From Yamagishiella unicocca (lineage: Eukaryota > Chlorophyta > Chlorophyceae > Chlamydomonadales > Volvocaceae): DNA of 64,000 nucleotides. Under the pieces are notes generated by a model, which saw only the letters and a list, made by a program, of their open reading frames with translations, was not told where the DNA came from and searched no databases. A program made the position numbers and the translations under genes. Below, piece after piece: positions 1-10,492 of this stretch; the first letter of the stretch is position 1, and each line of letters begins with the position of its first letter. The stretch is from the NCBI GenBank assembly GCA_003116995.1, contig BDSL01000054.1, forward strand, positions 248,001-312,000. Reading direction: 5' to 3'.

Positions 1-73
1 TCAACCCATCCACCAACCAATCACCAACCACCCAACCCAACAACCCACCAAACAACCAATCACCAACCACCAG

Positions 74-280
74 GGGGTCGACATGCTGCGAGTCGCATAC
101 CTGGTGACCTACGCCCATGTACGGCCGCCTCTGTGTTCGATTCCGTACGGCCGCCGCCACCCCAAGCTGCTCCGCCTCATCAAAGCGTGCTGGGAGGCGG
201 ACCCTTGGAGGCGGCCCGCGGCGGCGGAGGCGGTCAAGAGGCTGATGCTCGCACGGGAGTCGATGGAGCAACAGGATCAG
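74..280 (+). CDS. C-terminal kinase-domain exon of receptor-like kinase unit B0 (partial gene)
   Basis: This 207-nt exon (69 codons) follows an acceptor ending CCACCAG and ends at a GATCAG|GTATTG donor. It encodes the end of a TKL-type protein kinase domain: a GVDMLRVAYLVTY start, then CWEADPWRRPAAAEAVKRL, the conserved subdomain XI block whose Arg closes the C-lobe. The same exon occurs at 17,107-16,901 (-) and 53,521-53,727 (+). The rest of B0 lies upstream of the window. B0 differs from the other two copies in its loop (PLCSIPYGRR against PLGDIPAGRR). Whether B0 is functional cannot be judged from one exon. Confidence 0.8.
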
Positions 281-1457
281 GTATTGTGCTGTACGGCCGA
301 AAGTGGTTGCGACGTCCCACTGGAGTCATCTTGACGTCGTACATAAACCGGTCCGCATCGCGCCTCTCCCCCAGCCCTCAAGCAGTTCGCGGGAGATGAG
401 CTGCCTCGGCCACTGCTTACTTGTTGGCGGGCTATCCAGTTTAGGCAAGCAAGCAAGCGTGATGACGTATACAAATTAGGTTTGCGCACGTGGCCTATGA
501 TGGACGACCCATTCGCGTTGCTGGTTCCGGAGCACCAGACACCAGGCGCGCTGGTCCTGGATTGATTTAGTTATCGGAGCCCACGGCAGCAGGGTCTCAG
601 GCGGGCTGGTTCCGGAGCCGACGGCGGCAGGGCGTCAGTCGGGGGGCTGGCTCCGGAGCCCAGCCAGACAGCCGCTGGTTGGCGCCCCGTCGCTCGCTCG
701 CAGCAATGATGCCTCGTGTGATGCGCCACACGCTGTCCCGCCGCCTCGGTCCCATCCTGCACGCACCCCTACCTGCCGGCAGCAGCGTCAGCACGCAGCC
801 GCTCCACCTCGAGTTAATTCATATGCCACGCACCCGCCCGATGTGCCTTTCTCGCTCCTCCACGCTCCTTCGTTCCCCGCCGCCTGTCTCGCCCATTTAC
901 CTATTCCCTGGCTCCCTCTACCCGTCCTGCACGAAGGCCGGCGGCAGCCCCACGTAAGGGCGCCTGCGACAGCGGCGCTTACTTATCTTCTGAGGGATGT
1001 CGGCAACAAGTGGTATGTCGTTCAAAATGGCTATCGCCAATGCGCACGGACCAGCGTGCGTTGAAGGTGGAGGGCAGAAGGCGCGGCGAGCAGCATAGCC
1101 AGCGGTGGCGGTGGCGGCAACTTGCGAGGAGTGGACCGGCAGCGGTGGCAACTTGCGAGGAGTGGACCGGCAGCGGCGGCAATGCAAAGAGCCAAACTGC
1201 TGGGCGAGCGCAGCTGCTGAGCTGCTGACAGACAGCTTGAGGCTGGCAGCGATGGCGGAAGCCGGCAGCAGTATGGGAGGGCTGGAACACAGCTAGCAGC
1301 AGGGCCGCCTTGCCACGCTGGCGGAGCGGACACTGCTTTGGGAGGAGCGACAGCGAGCTCGGCGACACGTTGTTGGCGCTGACGCTCGCGCCAGCCACCA
1401 ATCCGCAGGAGTCAACGAATTAGCCAATGACTTATTTGGGATGGGTCATCCGTCGGC
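281..1457. other. Spacer between units B and A; no exon assigned
   Basis: This stretch lies downstream of the B0 kinase exon and upstream of A1. It is conserved in inverted form at about 15,660-16,900 and in direct form at about 53,728-55,080. It probably holds the 3' end and UTR of B, but I could not fix a terminal exon or polyadenylation signal. Short direct repeats around 1,120-1,180 contain the phrase TTGCGAGGAGTGGACCGGCA. The copy at 54,700-54,850 has more units of this repeat. Confidence 0.4.
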
Positions 1458-1850
1458 TTGAATCACATGTCAAGTACCGGCCGCGGTTTTGTTAAGGCGG
1501 CCCTCGATTCGTGGGGAGTCCGCACGCCAGCATTTTGTCGGGCACCTCGCACAGCTCTCATCCAGGCTGCGGCCCAGAGCCGGCGGAGGAGGGCGCGAAA
1601 GCGGCGGCTGCCTTCGATGGCAGCAGCCCCCTTCGGCCCCGCACCCCCACTCCGGCCACTGCCCCCAGCCCGCGCAAGCCCGGCCACGGCCAGGTGTCCG
1701 TGACTCGGTCGGCGGGGCGCGGGGAGCTGATGCCGGTGGCGCTGTCGCGGGGCTCCCGGTTCAGCGCACCAGGTGCGGCCGGCCTTGTGTTGCACGTGTT
1801 GCGTCCCCAGCCCTACCCGGGGCTCGAAGCCCTCGGAGCACCGGGGGCGG
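1458..1850 (+). other. Conserved open segment upstream of A1, possible 5' exon
   Basis: This block is conserved in all three A loci (here, about 14,951-14,560 on the - strand, and 55,757-56,155 on the + strand). One frame reads smoothly in all three copies and includes VTRSAGRGELMPVALSRGSR. It could be the exon before the kinase exon, but no donor or start codon is clear, and several frames are open because the sequence is GC-rich. Coding status is unproven. Confidence 0.3.
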
Positions 1851-1994
1851 CTCGAAGGGGTGGGGCAGGAGGGGGTAGGGGCAGGAGGGGTAGGGGCAGG
1901 AGGGGGTAGGGGCAGGAGGGGGTAGGGGCAGGAGGGGGTAGGGGCAGGAGGGGGTAGGGGCAGGAGCGGGTAGGGGCAGGAGCGGGTGGGGGCA

Positions 1995-2030
<36 letters not shown>

Positions 2031-2077
2031 GAGCGGGTGGGGGCAGGAGGGGGTGGGGGCAGGAGGGGGTGGGGGCA

Positions 2078-2138
<61 letters not shown>

Positions 2139-2237
2139 CGGGGGGGGGCAGGAGCGGGTGGGGGCAGGAGGGGTAGGGGCAGGAGGGGGTGGGGCAGGAG
2201 GGGTAGGGGCAGGAGGGGGTAGGGGCAGGAGGCACAG
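1851..2237 (+). repeat. G-rich minisatellite with poly-G runs
   Basis: Units of 15-16 bp of the form GTAGGGGCAGGAGGGG are interrupted by uninterrupted G runs at 1,998-2,027 (30 nt) and 2,081-2,138 (58 nt). The array sits just before the first A1 kinase exon. The equivalent place in A2 (about 14,510-14,560) has only a couple of units, and A3 (56,155-56,310) has roughly ten without long G runs, so the array is unstable in length. The proline- and glycine-rich frames across it are by-products of the repeat. Confidence 0.95.
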
Positions 2238-3215
2238 AGGGAGAGGTAGCGTGAGGGAGGCGGGGTTTGGGTCGTGCCCTGAGTGTCGTGCCCTGTCCTG
2301 GTTGTGTGGTGGCTGACGCTGGTGCCGCCCTTTTCGCCGCAGGTGGTGCGCCGGGGGTGGAGGCGGACCCGCTGGTGGTGGTGACGCCGCTGACTCCACA
2401 CCGGGCGGACGTAAACCTGCGCCTGGTGATGGGCTGCGGCGCGGCTTCGGAGCCGGAAAGCACCTCCCCGGTCGTCAGCGCGGCGGCCGACAGCTTGGTT
2501 GGCACCGGGCCCCCGCTCTCTACCTCCGACTGCACCGCCGCATCCACTACCGACGGCGCCCCCTCCGCCAACAGCTCGGGCCGCGGCGGCGAGTACGGCG
2601 GCGAGGTCAAACTGCTGCCGATGATTCGCGGGCGGTTGTACGGCAAGGTGGTTGAGGGCACGTACCAGGGCGGCCGGGTGGCTGTGAAGCTGATGGCGGA
2701 CGTCCTGGGGGCGGCGGTCAGCAGCGAGGGGCTGGTGCGCAGCTTTGCGCAGGAGGTGGAGGTGCTGGCGCGCTGCCGCCACCCGCACGTGGTGCGGCTG
2801 CTGGCGGCGTGCATGCAGCCGCCGCGGCTGTGCCTGGTGATGGAGCTCATGGACACCTCCCTGGAGGCGATGATACGGAGAGCGCCGGGGCGGCTGCTGC
2901 CCATGCACGCGGTGAGCGAGCGAGGGGCGGGGGTTTTTGGGAAGACGAGTGGATACGAGAAAAACCTGCGAGGGGCTCGGTGAGGAGGGGTGCGGTGCCA
3001 AGCAGCGTTGAACTGGGCTGGGCGGTGCGGCGAGGGGGCGGTAGTTCAGGTGCAGGAGGTATGGAGCGGGGGTCCTTGTGCCGCAAGGAAGGTCTGCCTC
3101 GACAGCCTCCACTCACTCACTTCCGCCGAGCCTTCCAACGAGACGCCGCAACACAACTAGCCGGTTTGCGCGCACACCGTAGCGCGGCGGCACAGCAGTA
3201 GACGCATGGCGCGCA

Positions 3216-3482
3216 GCTCAAATGGTCGGTGTGGGTCGTGGCTGTCGGTGCGAGTCGTGGCTGTCGGTGTGAGTCGTGGCTGTCGGTGCGAGTCGTGGCT
3301 GTCGGTGTTAGTCATGGCTGTCGGTGCGAGCGTGGCTGTCGGTGCGAGTCGTGGCTGTCGGTGTGAGTCGTGGCTGTCGGTGCGAGTCGTGGCTGTCGGT
3401 GTTAGTCATGGCTGTCGGTGCGAGCGTGGCTGTCGGTGTGAGTCGTGGCTGTCGGTGCGAGTCGGTGTGAGTCGTGGCTGTC
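3216..3482 (+). repeat. 19-bp minisatellite in A1 intron 1
   Basis: About 14 units of GAGTCGTGGCTGTCGGTGY lie in the intron between the N-lobe exon and the HRDLK exon. The inverted copy in A2 (about 13,390-13,508) holds only about half as many units. Confidence 0.95.
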
Positions 3483-3582
3483 CGAATGCACGTTGAATGT
3501 GCGAGGTGGAGCTACACCGCGTCGGACGTGTCACCTACCAGAGTCCCGGGTGACTTGCCACACCCAGCGCCGCTGCAGCATC

Positions 3583-3631
3583 CCACCACCACCGCCACCA
3601 CCACCACCACCACCACCACCACCACCACCGC
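3583..3631 (+). repeat. (CCA)n microsatellite
   Basis: An uninterrupted ACC/CCA trinucleotide run in A1 intron 1. The inverted A2 counterpart at about 13,231-13,293 is an interrupted GGT/GGC run. Confidence 0.95.
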
Positions 3632-3715
3632 CGCCCGTGCTCGCTTGTGGTCCCACAGCCCACCGTGCGAGTGCCTGCCGCCTATGCGGTACGTGTGCGG
3701 CACCCTGCCCTCGCG

Positions 3716-3745
3716 GCTAAAACCCTAAAACCCTAAATCCCTAAG
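3716..3745 (+). repeat. Short interstitial telomere-type repeat, CCCTAAAA orientation
   Basis: About two and a half copies of the Chlamydomonas-type telomere unit are seen from the C-rich strand, one of them diverged (CCCTAAAT). They lie about 40 bp before the HRDLK-exon acceptor. The matching intron of A2 has a cleaner array. Confidence 0.75.
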
Positions 3746-4905
3746 CCGCCTGCCCCCCTGCCCCTCCCCCCTGCTCGCCCGCAGGTCCTGGGTATCGCCC
3801 TGGACGTGGCCCGGGGGCTGGAGTACCTGCACCCCACCATCGTGCACCGGGACCTCAAGGTGAGGCCAGCAGGGAAGCGGAGGGGGGTAGATGGGTGGAG
3901 GGAAGCCAGCCGGTGCACGGCTGTTCCGACTGTAATGCCGCTCCTCTCTCCCTCAAACCTCGCCTGCAACCTGCCCCTGCCCTCGTCCCCTGCCTGCAGC
4001 CCGCCAACGTGCTGGTTAACGACCCGCTGGGTCCGGGCCAGGTGGCAAAGCTGTCGGTAGGTGGGGCGGGTCAGGGTACGGGACGGCCGGTGTATAGGGG
4101 GCGATAAACGTTTCACAGTGCGAGGCGCTTCAACCAGGTCCTAACTAGGCAACCCGCTGGTGGATGGCGTCTTTGCGCGGGTTCCGAGGTTCAGCGCCCA
4201 TCCTTGCGATCAGGCCCCCCCCCCGGTTTTCTCGCATTCACGGGTCTTCCTCGGAACCCCCCCCCGCCGGCCGGTCTGTATATGGGCTGGGACGGAGCCG
4301 GGCTTCGACGTGCCTCCCCCATTTGCGCCTGATACGCTACCGCACATCGGTTTGTTTCTTTTCCTTTCACAGGCCGCCGACGGGCCGCATCCACAGGTTT
4401 CTCGTTAGTCAACCCAGGTTCTCCAGCATGCGCATGCAACCGCGTCTCCGGGAAACTATCCGCCGGGTTGTTTCTGCCCTCCGCTTCCTATGTCGTATGA
4501 CCGGGTCCTCTCGGCCGTCCCCCGGCCCCAATTATCCTGTCCGGTCGCATAAACGGTTTTTACCACCCCCGTGGCGCAGCGCCGCTTCGACATTCATGCT
4601 GTCCGCGCCCCGCCGGCAATCCTATCACACAGGACTTTGGTCTGGCTCGGCTGCGATACTCGGACGTCTTGACCCAACACCCTGAGGCGGGCACGGTAGG
4701 GCTCCAGGTGGCTGGGATCAGAGGAGTTCGGGGGCTGTAGACGGTGCACGTCGGTGCACGTTCGTGAGCTCTACGACGCTTGAACCGCCGCGTGCGGGTG
4801 TGGGTGACGTGGCCCAATGGGCAGTGCAGCTAGCAGAGGCGGGGACCGTCGGGGCGGGAGGTGGACGGGTGGACGCGGGGGGCGGGAAGTTGGGAGGATA
4901 CACTG

Positions 4906-4966
4906 TGGGCCGCTGTGGGCCGCTGTGGGCCGATGTGGGCCGATGTGGGCCGATGTGGGTCTGGGC
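4906..4966 (+). repeat. 12-bp tandem repeat in A1
   Basis: Five to six units of GGGCCGMTGTGG lie between the DFG exon and the 19-nt microexon. The A2 counterpart near 11,935-11,950 carries about one unit. Confidence 0.85.
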
Positions 4967-6599
4967 CTGATCATGTCCGCGGGCATCGTGGGGAGCAACA
5001 CGGCGGCGGGCAGCGGCGGCGCCGTCTTCTTCGGCGAGGGGGCGGGCGACCCATGGGTCCGGGCAAGAGCAGCACCAGGAGCCGAGGGTGGGGTCGGCAC
5101 CCGACATGGGTGCGGGGAGGTGGGCGTGTGGATAAGGGGCCCGCGCGATGTCCCTCGGGAGCACCCGGGTAGCTGCGCGACACGCCAGCACGTGAGGCGT
5201 CACTGAGCCACCCGTCCCCCCCAACCTACCCCCGACCTGCCTCGGCTGTGCCCTCGCCCGCCTCGCTGGATGATCCACGTCAATGGTACGTTTTTTACTC
5301 GTACATTTACAGCCGTCGTACATGGCTCCAGGTGCGATTTCGCGTCAGCAGCAGGTGTCTGCGGCGCCTCTCGCCTCGACGTGTCTGTGCGAGCTCACAT
5401 TGCGTGTTTGCTGTACAGCCAGCCCACCCCAGGGTACCGCCAAGGCCACGTGCGTTGTCCGGCCCCGGATGAGACACTACGGTACACCCGACGTCCCCTC
5501 CCTCCATCCCCCCTGGCGCACACTACCCCTTCCCCGAACTGCGCCAAGACAGTCCCTGTCCTGTCCTTGTCGCGTCAACGGGTTTTATGCCACCCCCAAA
5601 CTGCGCCAAGACAATGCGCCAACTATTATAACCATGTCGGTTAAACCGTCTTTATGCCAACCCCCCAAAAACCGCCATCCCATGCGGGCGCTGAAACCCA
5701 CGCACCGGAGCTTGTCCTCCCCGCCCCTCGGCCCTCGCGCGCGCGCCTAGCCTCCTGGAGCGGTGATACCCCCCCATCTATCGCGCGGGTTCCATGCAGG
5801 CGGCGCGGGGAACCGGCGGCCCTACCTGTTGACACCCTGCTGTCCAACACCCCTCCGCCCCTACTCCTTGCGCCGCAGAGTGCTTTGACGCCACCATACC
5901 CATGATAACGTTCCATGTCGACATGTACGCGTTAGGTGGGTGCGCGTGAGGGGGCCGTCGCGGGTGCAAGCTAACGAGCGGCGGGCCGCGTGTCGCTTAA
6001 GATCTACCTGGCGGTCCGGGGCGCCGGGAAACGGCGAAAACATCCCCACGGAGCTGATGTTGGGGTTTGTGTAAAATACCCCCTGGGTAAAAACGAAGGC
6101 AAAAACACTTTGCCGCGCGCTCGAAGACACGCGTTAAGAGGTTGGGAGTAGTAGCAAAAGCTGCAAAAGGCTAAATCGCGAGTTGTCGGCTGTCACGACC
6201 TCCACCTGATCAAGCAGCCTTGGGCGGGGGGGGATGATTTCCGGTAATTCGACAGACGAAGCCTGGGCGAGGCGGCCCGTTCCCCTTTGCGGTTTCCCTG
6301 GCGGCCCCCCAAGTGTGGTCCACGCGGTGCCGTACCGACTCTCCCCTCTCCGCCGATGCGCCATCGCTTGCTTAATAGCTGCCGTCTGCACTTGTCCACC
6401 AACGACGCCCTCTCCCCTCCCCTCCCCTCCCCATTACACCTATGTCGTGTAGCTGGTCTTTATGCCCCTCTCCCCCTGCGGCGGTGTGACTGCAGGCATC
6501 CTGCTGTGGGTGATGCTCACGGGGCACGAACCCTGGGAGGTGCGTGTGTGACCACCGGCCCGCGCTCCCACCGCCCCGCCGCGCTCCCACCGTACAACC

Positions 6600-7084
6600 C
6601 AACCTGCGTGTTTCCCCTCAATCCCGCGGCCAGGCGGCATCTTCGAGTACACGGTGGAGAACGCGAGGCTGCGGTGCGGACCCGGCGCCACCGCGCTGCA
6701 TGTCGTTTTGGCGCTGCGCATTCGTGTTGTCATAGTAAGCCTGGGGGCGAGTTTGTTAGGGGTGGTTTCGTCGTGAGGGGTTTTGTGAGGGGTTTGGATA
6801 GGGTATGGGGAAGGGTTTGGTGAGGGGCATGCACGAAGATGCGGGCTGCCCAGATAGAGGGCTGGTCGTGGCGATGGCGGACGGGGTCACGGCTCGCCTC
6901 CGTGGAGCACATCTCGGGGGCAGCAGCTGGGAGGAGGGCCACCGGTGTGTGTCGCTGCTGCCTCCGCTGCCTCCTCCAGCAGCCGTGAGGCACGTAGGCT
7001 GCGTGTTTCGCCATGAAGGTCCTGATCTGGCCCCTCCGCCTAAAGCCGCCGCTCTGCGTTCGACCGCCTCTAAGCTGTAAGGTA
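6600..7084. other. Non-homologous sequence after the A1 breakpoint
   Basis: From about 6,600 the sequence no longer matches A2. An acceptor-like CGGCCAG at about 6,630 is followed by an open segment starting GGIFEYTVENARLRCGPG, with no family recognised. A run of GGGGTTTGG-like repeats follows at 6,760-6,830. No gene is supported. Confidence 0.35.
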
Positions 7085-7403
7085 TACACAGCTTTCAGTA
7101 CGCTTGACCGGAACCAAGAGTTTTCTCCACTAATTGGTTTTTTTATTTAGACGTAGACGGGGTTGAGCTAGATCCTTTATGCTACACGGATCTGCAGATG
7201 ACAACCATGCAGATAAACAAAGACTCCGCCGGCCAATATGCCGGCCAATACGTTACCGGGTCCCATTGAGACCTATAACGAACCCTGTCTCAACGGACCC
7301 TACAGAAGGGGGTTAAGGAGGGTCAAGGAGGTGCTTGGGTTCACCCCTCCCAGGGGGGAGAGGTTAATGGGGGCAACTCCCATTTGGACTGCCATGGGGC
7401 TTG
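7085..7403 (+). repeat. Dispersed repeat, second inverted copy at 57,015-57,335
   Basis: About 320 bp match the reverse complement of 57,015-57,335. Shared phrases include CTAGATCCTTTATGCTACAC and AGGAGGTGCTTGG. One end coincides with the point where kinase A3 is cut off. It looks like a transposon fragment, but no coding domain or terminal repeat identifies a family. Confidence 0.75.
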
Positions 7404-9103
7404 CCGTCTGCGCGGCGCACATAAGCTGCCGAGTTGCGTTATCCATAGCCCGACACCACTGACCGACCAGGCATTCATGCCCAGCCACGAGCAAGGGCCA
7501 GCAGGCCGTATCCAGCGAGCAGGCAGGTCACGTCGATCATGGCAACATATGCCGGCCCCCACAAGGAAATCAAGACGATCAGTTTAGCCCTTTTCAGGTG
7601 GCGTGTGGCACAAGAGGCAAAAGGTAAATCACACAAAATGCCGACAGAGAGCGGAACGAACACTCGACACAACCGAAATACATGACCACTGCTTCGGAGT
7701 TACGTACTGGTGCCTGCGCGCCGGCAGCATCGGCGGTCTCTTACCGACCAGCAGACGACCGGCACGTGCAACCAGCCGCCATTTTAATATAATGCTTTCG
7801 CACAAATACAAGTTATGCAGTTCCAACGCCGACCGGTGATGTCACCACCTCGCCAAACCATGGCCAAGCATAGCTACACCTAAATTGGTGCTGTTCAGGG
7901 TGCCCTGACCAGATGGCCACCCCTGGCCCATAATTAGGCGTTATATGAGCATGGAGCACGGACCAGATTCACTGGTGCTGCCGTATGCCGTACCGTACTA
8001 CATGGTGTCACGCGCGATAGACAACGGAAAATGTGCAGTTTCGACGATATATATTCCGAATACACACATCCACATAAATACTGACGTGCAGTGACTGGGA
8101 CTTTGACACGACTAGACGTACGCCAGCGCGGGTGCCCACGCGCTTTGGCAAGCAGCGGGTCCAGGACTACAACCACATGGAACATCATGACCACAACCGC
8201 CGCCGTGGACGCTCAGCATTATCCCGCTCTTCGTTCGCGGGAGCTGCGTAGCAGCGGCGGCGGCAGCCTCGTTAGTTACTTCGTTCCGTGGGGGCAGCCT
8301 CCGCCGCCTGCTGCCCTGCCCGCTGCTGCTGCTCCTCGGGCGCGGCCGCGCGCGCGAAATGACTTGTGCGTCCCGCACACGCCGTACGCTGATAAGAAAA
8401 CACCGCTTTCGTTCAACGCGCCGTACACTAAGAAGGAAGGCACATCGCTCACGAACACACCGTGCGCGGACGTATCCCCATGTAATATGCCCCTGCGTAC
8501 CCCCCAAGCTGCTATTGTTGCACTCCCTTGCCAGCAGCCGATTGACATGGCGGGCGGTACGCCCCCCGCCTCCTTGCACCCCCCAGCTCCGCGTCGTACG
8601 TCGTACATCTGTACGACTATGCCCCCAGGGGGTTATGGATAGGACCCGGGAGGGCCCTACGACTGTAACATGCCCATGCTCATGCTCATGCCCTCCCCCC
8701 TTCCGTCCGTGACAGGATGTTGGTGTGCGAGCCGGCACCTAACATCAGAAGCGCCGCGAGGACCACATCATGCCTTTTGAATCAGCACCTCATACATGCC
8801 GTAATATTGACGCCACAGCATGCCATGCAACGGTGAGGGCACATCAACGCCGTGCGATAATGACGTCATAGCATGCCAGCCACGCGATGCTGCCAAACCA
8901 GGGGGCGGCGGAAGCAGCTGGTGGGTGGTGACGCCTGTGGACAACCTGACGCCTGTGGACAACCAGCCTTTCGTTTGCCCACTAGCCCCGCGGCGCCGCC
9001 GGCGAGTGCCCCGGGGACAGCAGCCTCACAGCAGCCTCGATCCGATGACGGCCGGAGGTCCCCGACTCCACCTCACCCGACCCATCCCTGCCAGGCTGTG
9101 AAG
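7404..9103. other. Palindrome 1 loop, no gene recognised
   Basis: This is the unpaired centre of palindrome 1, downstream of the A2 stop codon at 9,104. Open frames near 8,090-8,740 occur on both strands and look like GC-driven shadows. Part of 8,700-9,100 may be the A2 3' UTR. I see no RNA gene or transposon domain. Confidence 0.4.
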
Positions 9104-10321
9104 TCACGCTGGTGATTCCTCGTCGTACGACGCGGGGCTCAGCGTCAGCACCATCCCTGCGCCCTCCGTTCCGCTGTCGTCCTCACCCCAGCTGCGCACA
9201 GTCGTCCAGCTGAGATACTCAGCGCTTCGGCTGTGACTCAACCCGCTGGCGCCGGCCGCTGCGGCGGTCGCCCAGCTGGGAGCACCGCCGTCCGAATCGC
9301 GGTGCCACTCGCTGCCCAATAACCCACACGCGGGCTGCTGCTTGAGCAGCGTCCGGGTGTGCTGCTGCTGCTCGCCCGCCAGGGACTGCCGCTGCCGGAG
9401 GTGGTGGTGGTGTTGCTGCTGCTGCTGCTGCCGCTGGCAAGACAGCCCGTCCGCCCCCTCCCCATTCGCTGCCCGGCACCTCCACCCGCCCGCCGCTTCA
9501 TGCTCCGGGTCGGGCAGCAGCTGCCAGCCGCTGTCGTCCTCCAGCTGCGGCTGCAAGTTGCCGGCGGAGGAGGACTCCATGGCGCCGACATACTGCAGGG
9601 AGGGTGGAACGGCACGCGGGGAGGGCCTCATGTCGGGGAAAGCGGAAAGGGTCGCACATAACGACCCGTGACACCACTGGGCCCCTGTGTGGGTGTGTGT
9701 GCGTTAATTTTTAAGTGTGTGCTAATCCTGGGGTTGTGTGGGTGTGTTGGTGGCGCGAGAAAACCCGTTGATTGGAGGTGGGGGCGGGGCCGCAAAGGGC
9801 GACCCGCAGAACCAACTGCCGAAACAAATGCCGAAGCCGCGCCCGAGGTCATGGCAGGTTGGTTGCGCCGCACACCCGCATGGCGACCAGGCCAGGGGCC
9901 ATCAACAGCTGCAACACCCTCAGTGTCGTGCTCCGCGCACGTCGTGCTGCGGCGCCGTCACGTCACCACACAACGCCCCTCCACCACCTCACCTGCACCA
10001 GCTGCTGCTGCTGCTGCTGCTCCTGGAGCTGCACCAGCTCCCGCACCAGCATCAGCTCCTTGGCAGCCTCCGCCGCCGCGGGCCGCCTCCTGGGGTCCGC
10101 CTCCCAGCACGACTGGATGAGGCGGAGCAGCTTGGGGTGGCAGCGGCCGGCGGGTATGGCGCCGAGCGGCGGCCGCTTCTGGCTGTAGGTGACCAGGTAG
10201 GCCACGCGAACCATGTTGAGGCCCTGGAGGGGGGGCAAGAGGGGAGGAGGAGGGGAGTGTTGAAAAACCCGTTTTACGCGACGAGACAGGAGATGGAGGC
10301 AGGGGGTTGCCAGGACGAAGG

Positions 10322-10492
10322 GTGGCAAGAGGGGCGGCATGGTGGCAAGAGGGGCGGCATGGTGGCAGCACAGTGGCATGGTGGCAGCACAGTGGCATGG
10401 TGGCAGCACAGTGGCATGGTGGCAGCACAGTGGCATGGTGGCAGCACAGCGGCATGGCGGCAGCACAGCGGCATGGTGACAGCACAGCGGCC
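10322..10492 (-). repeat. 19-bp minisatellite in A2
   Basis: About seven units of CATGGTGGCAGCACAGTGG, with two GGCAAGAGGGGCGGCATGGT units at one end. They lie in the intron just before the GLNMVRV exon. No equivalent array was found in the other units. Confidence 0.95.

Larger units (their letters stand above)
2343..6539 (+). pseudogene. Protein kinase A1, TKL type, lacking a C-lobe end
   Basis: Exons by splice sites and homology: 2,343-2,911 (N-lobe, VAVKLM lysine, RHPHVVRLLAA), 3,785-3,859 (HRDLK), 4,000-4,056 (PANVLV), 4,633-4,695 (DFGLARLR), 5,313-5,331 (19-nt microexon PSYMAP), 5,879-5,935 (ECFDAT to DMYALG), 6,496-6,539 (ILLWVMLTGHEPWE). Two faults stand out. The glycine loop reads IRGRLYGKVVEG, three bases shorter than IRGRGSYGKVVEG in A2. 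After 6,539 homology to A2 stops near 6,600, so the expected GLNM...CWEADP exon is missing. A short open segment at about 6,632-6,730 after an acceptor-like site shows no kinase likeness. I call this a decayed or truncated kinase gene. The role of the family is Ser/Thr or Tyr phosphorylation; the substrate is unknown. Confidence 0.75.
1..6600. repeat. Left arm of palindrome 1 (B0 end to A1)
   Basis: Pairs with about 10,735-17,181 in inverted orientation, exon by exon. It may extend beyond the window start. Confidence 0.85.

Noticed and set aside
1463..3112. 549-codon proline-rich frame on the - strand over A1
   Set aside because: It reads the antisense of the G-rich minisatellite and of the kinase exon; the kinase frame on the + strand has conserved motifs and splice sites.
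8091..8738. 183- and 208-codon frames on opposite strands in the palindrome 1 loop
   Set aside because: Both strands are open, with no domain, no splice or start context and no paralogous copy in the window to support coding.
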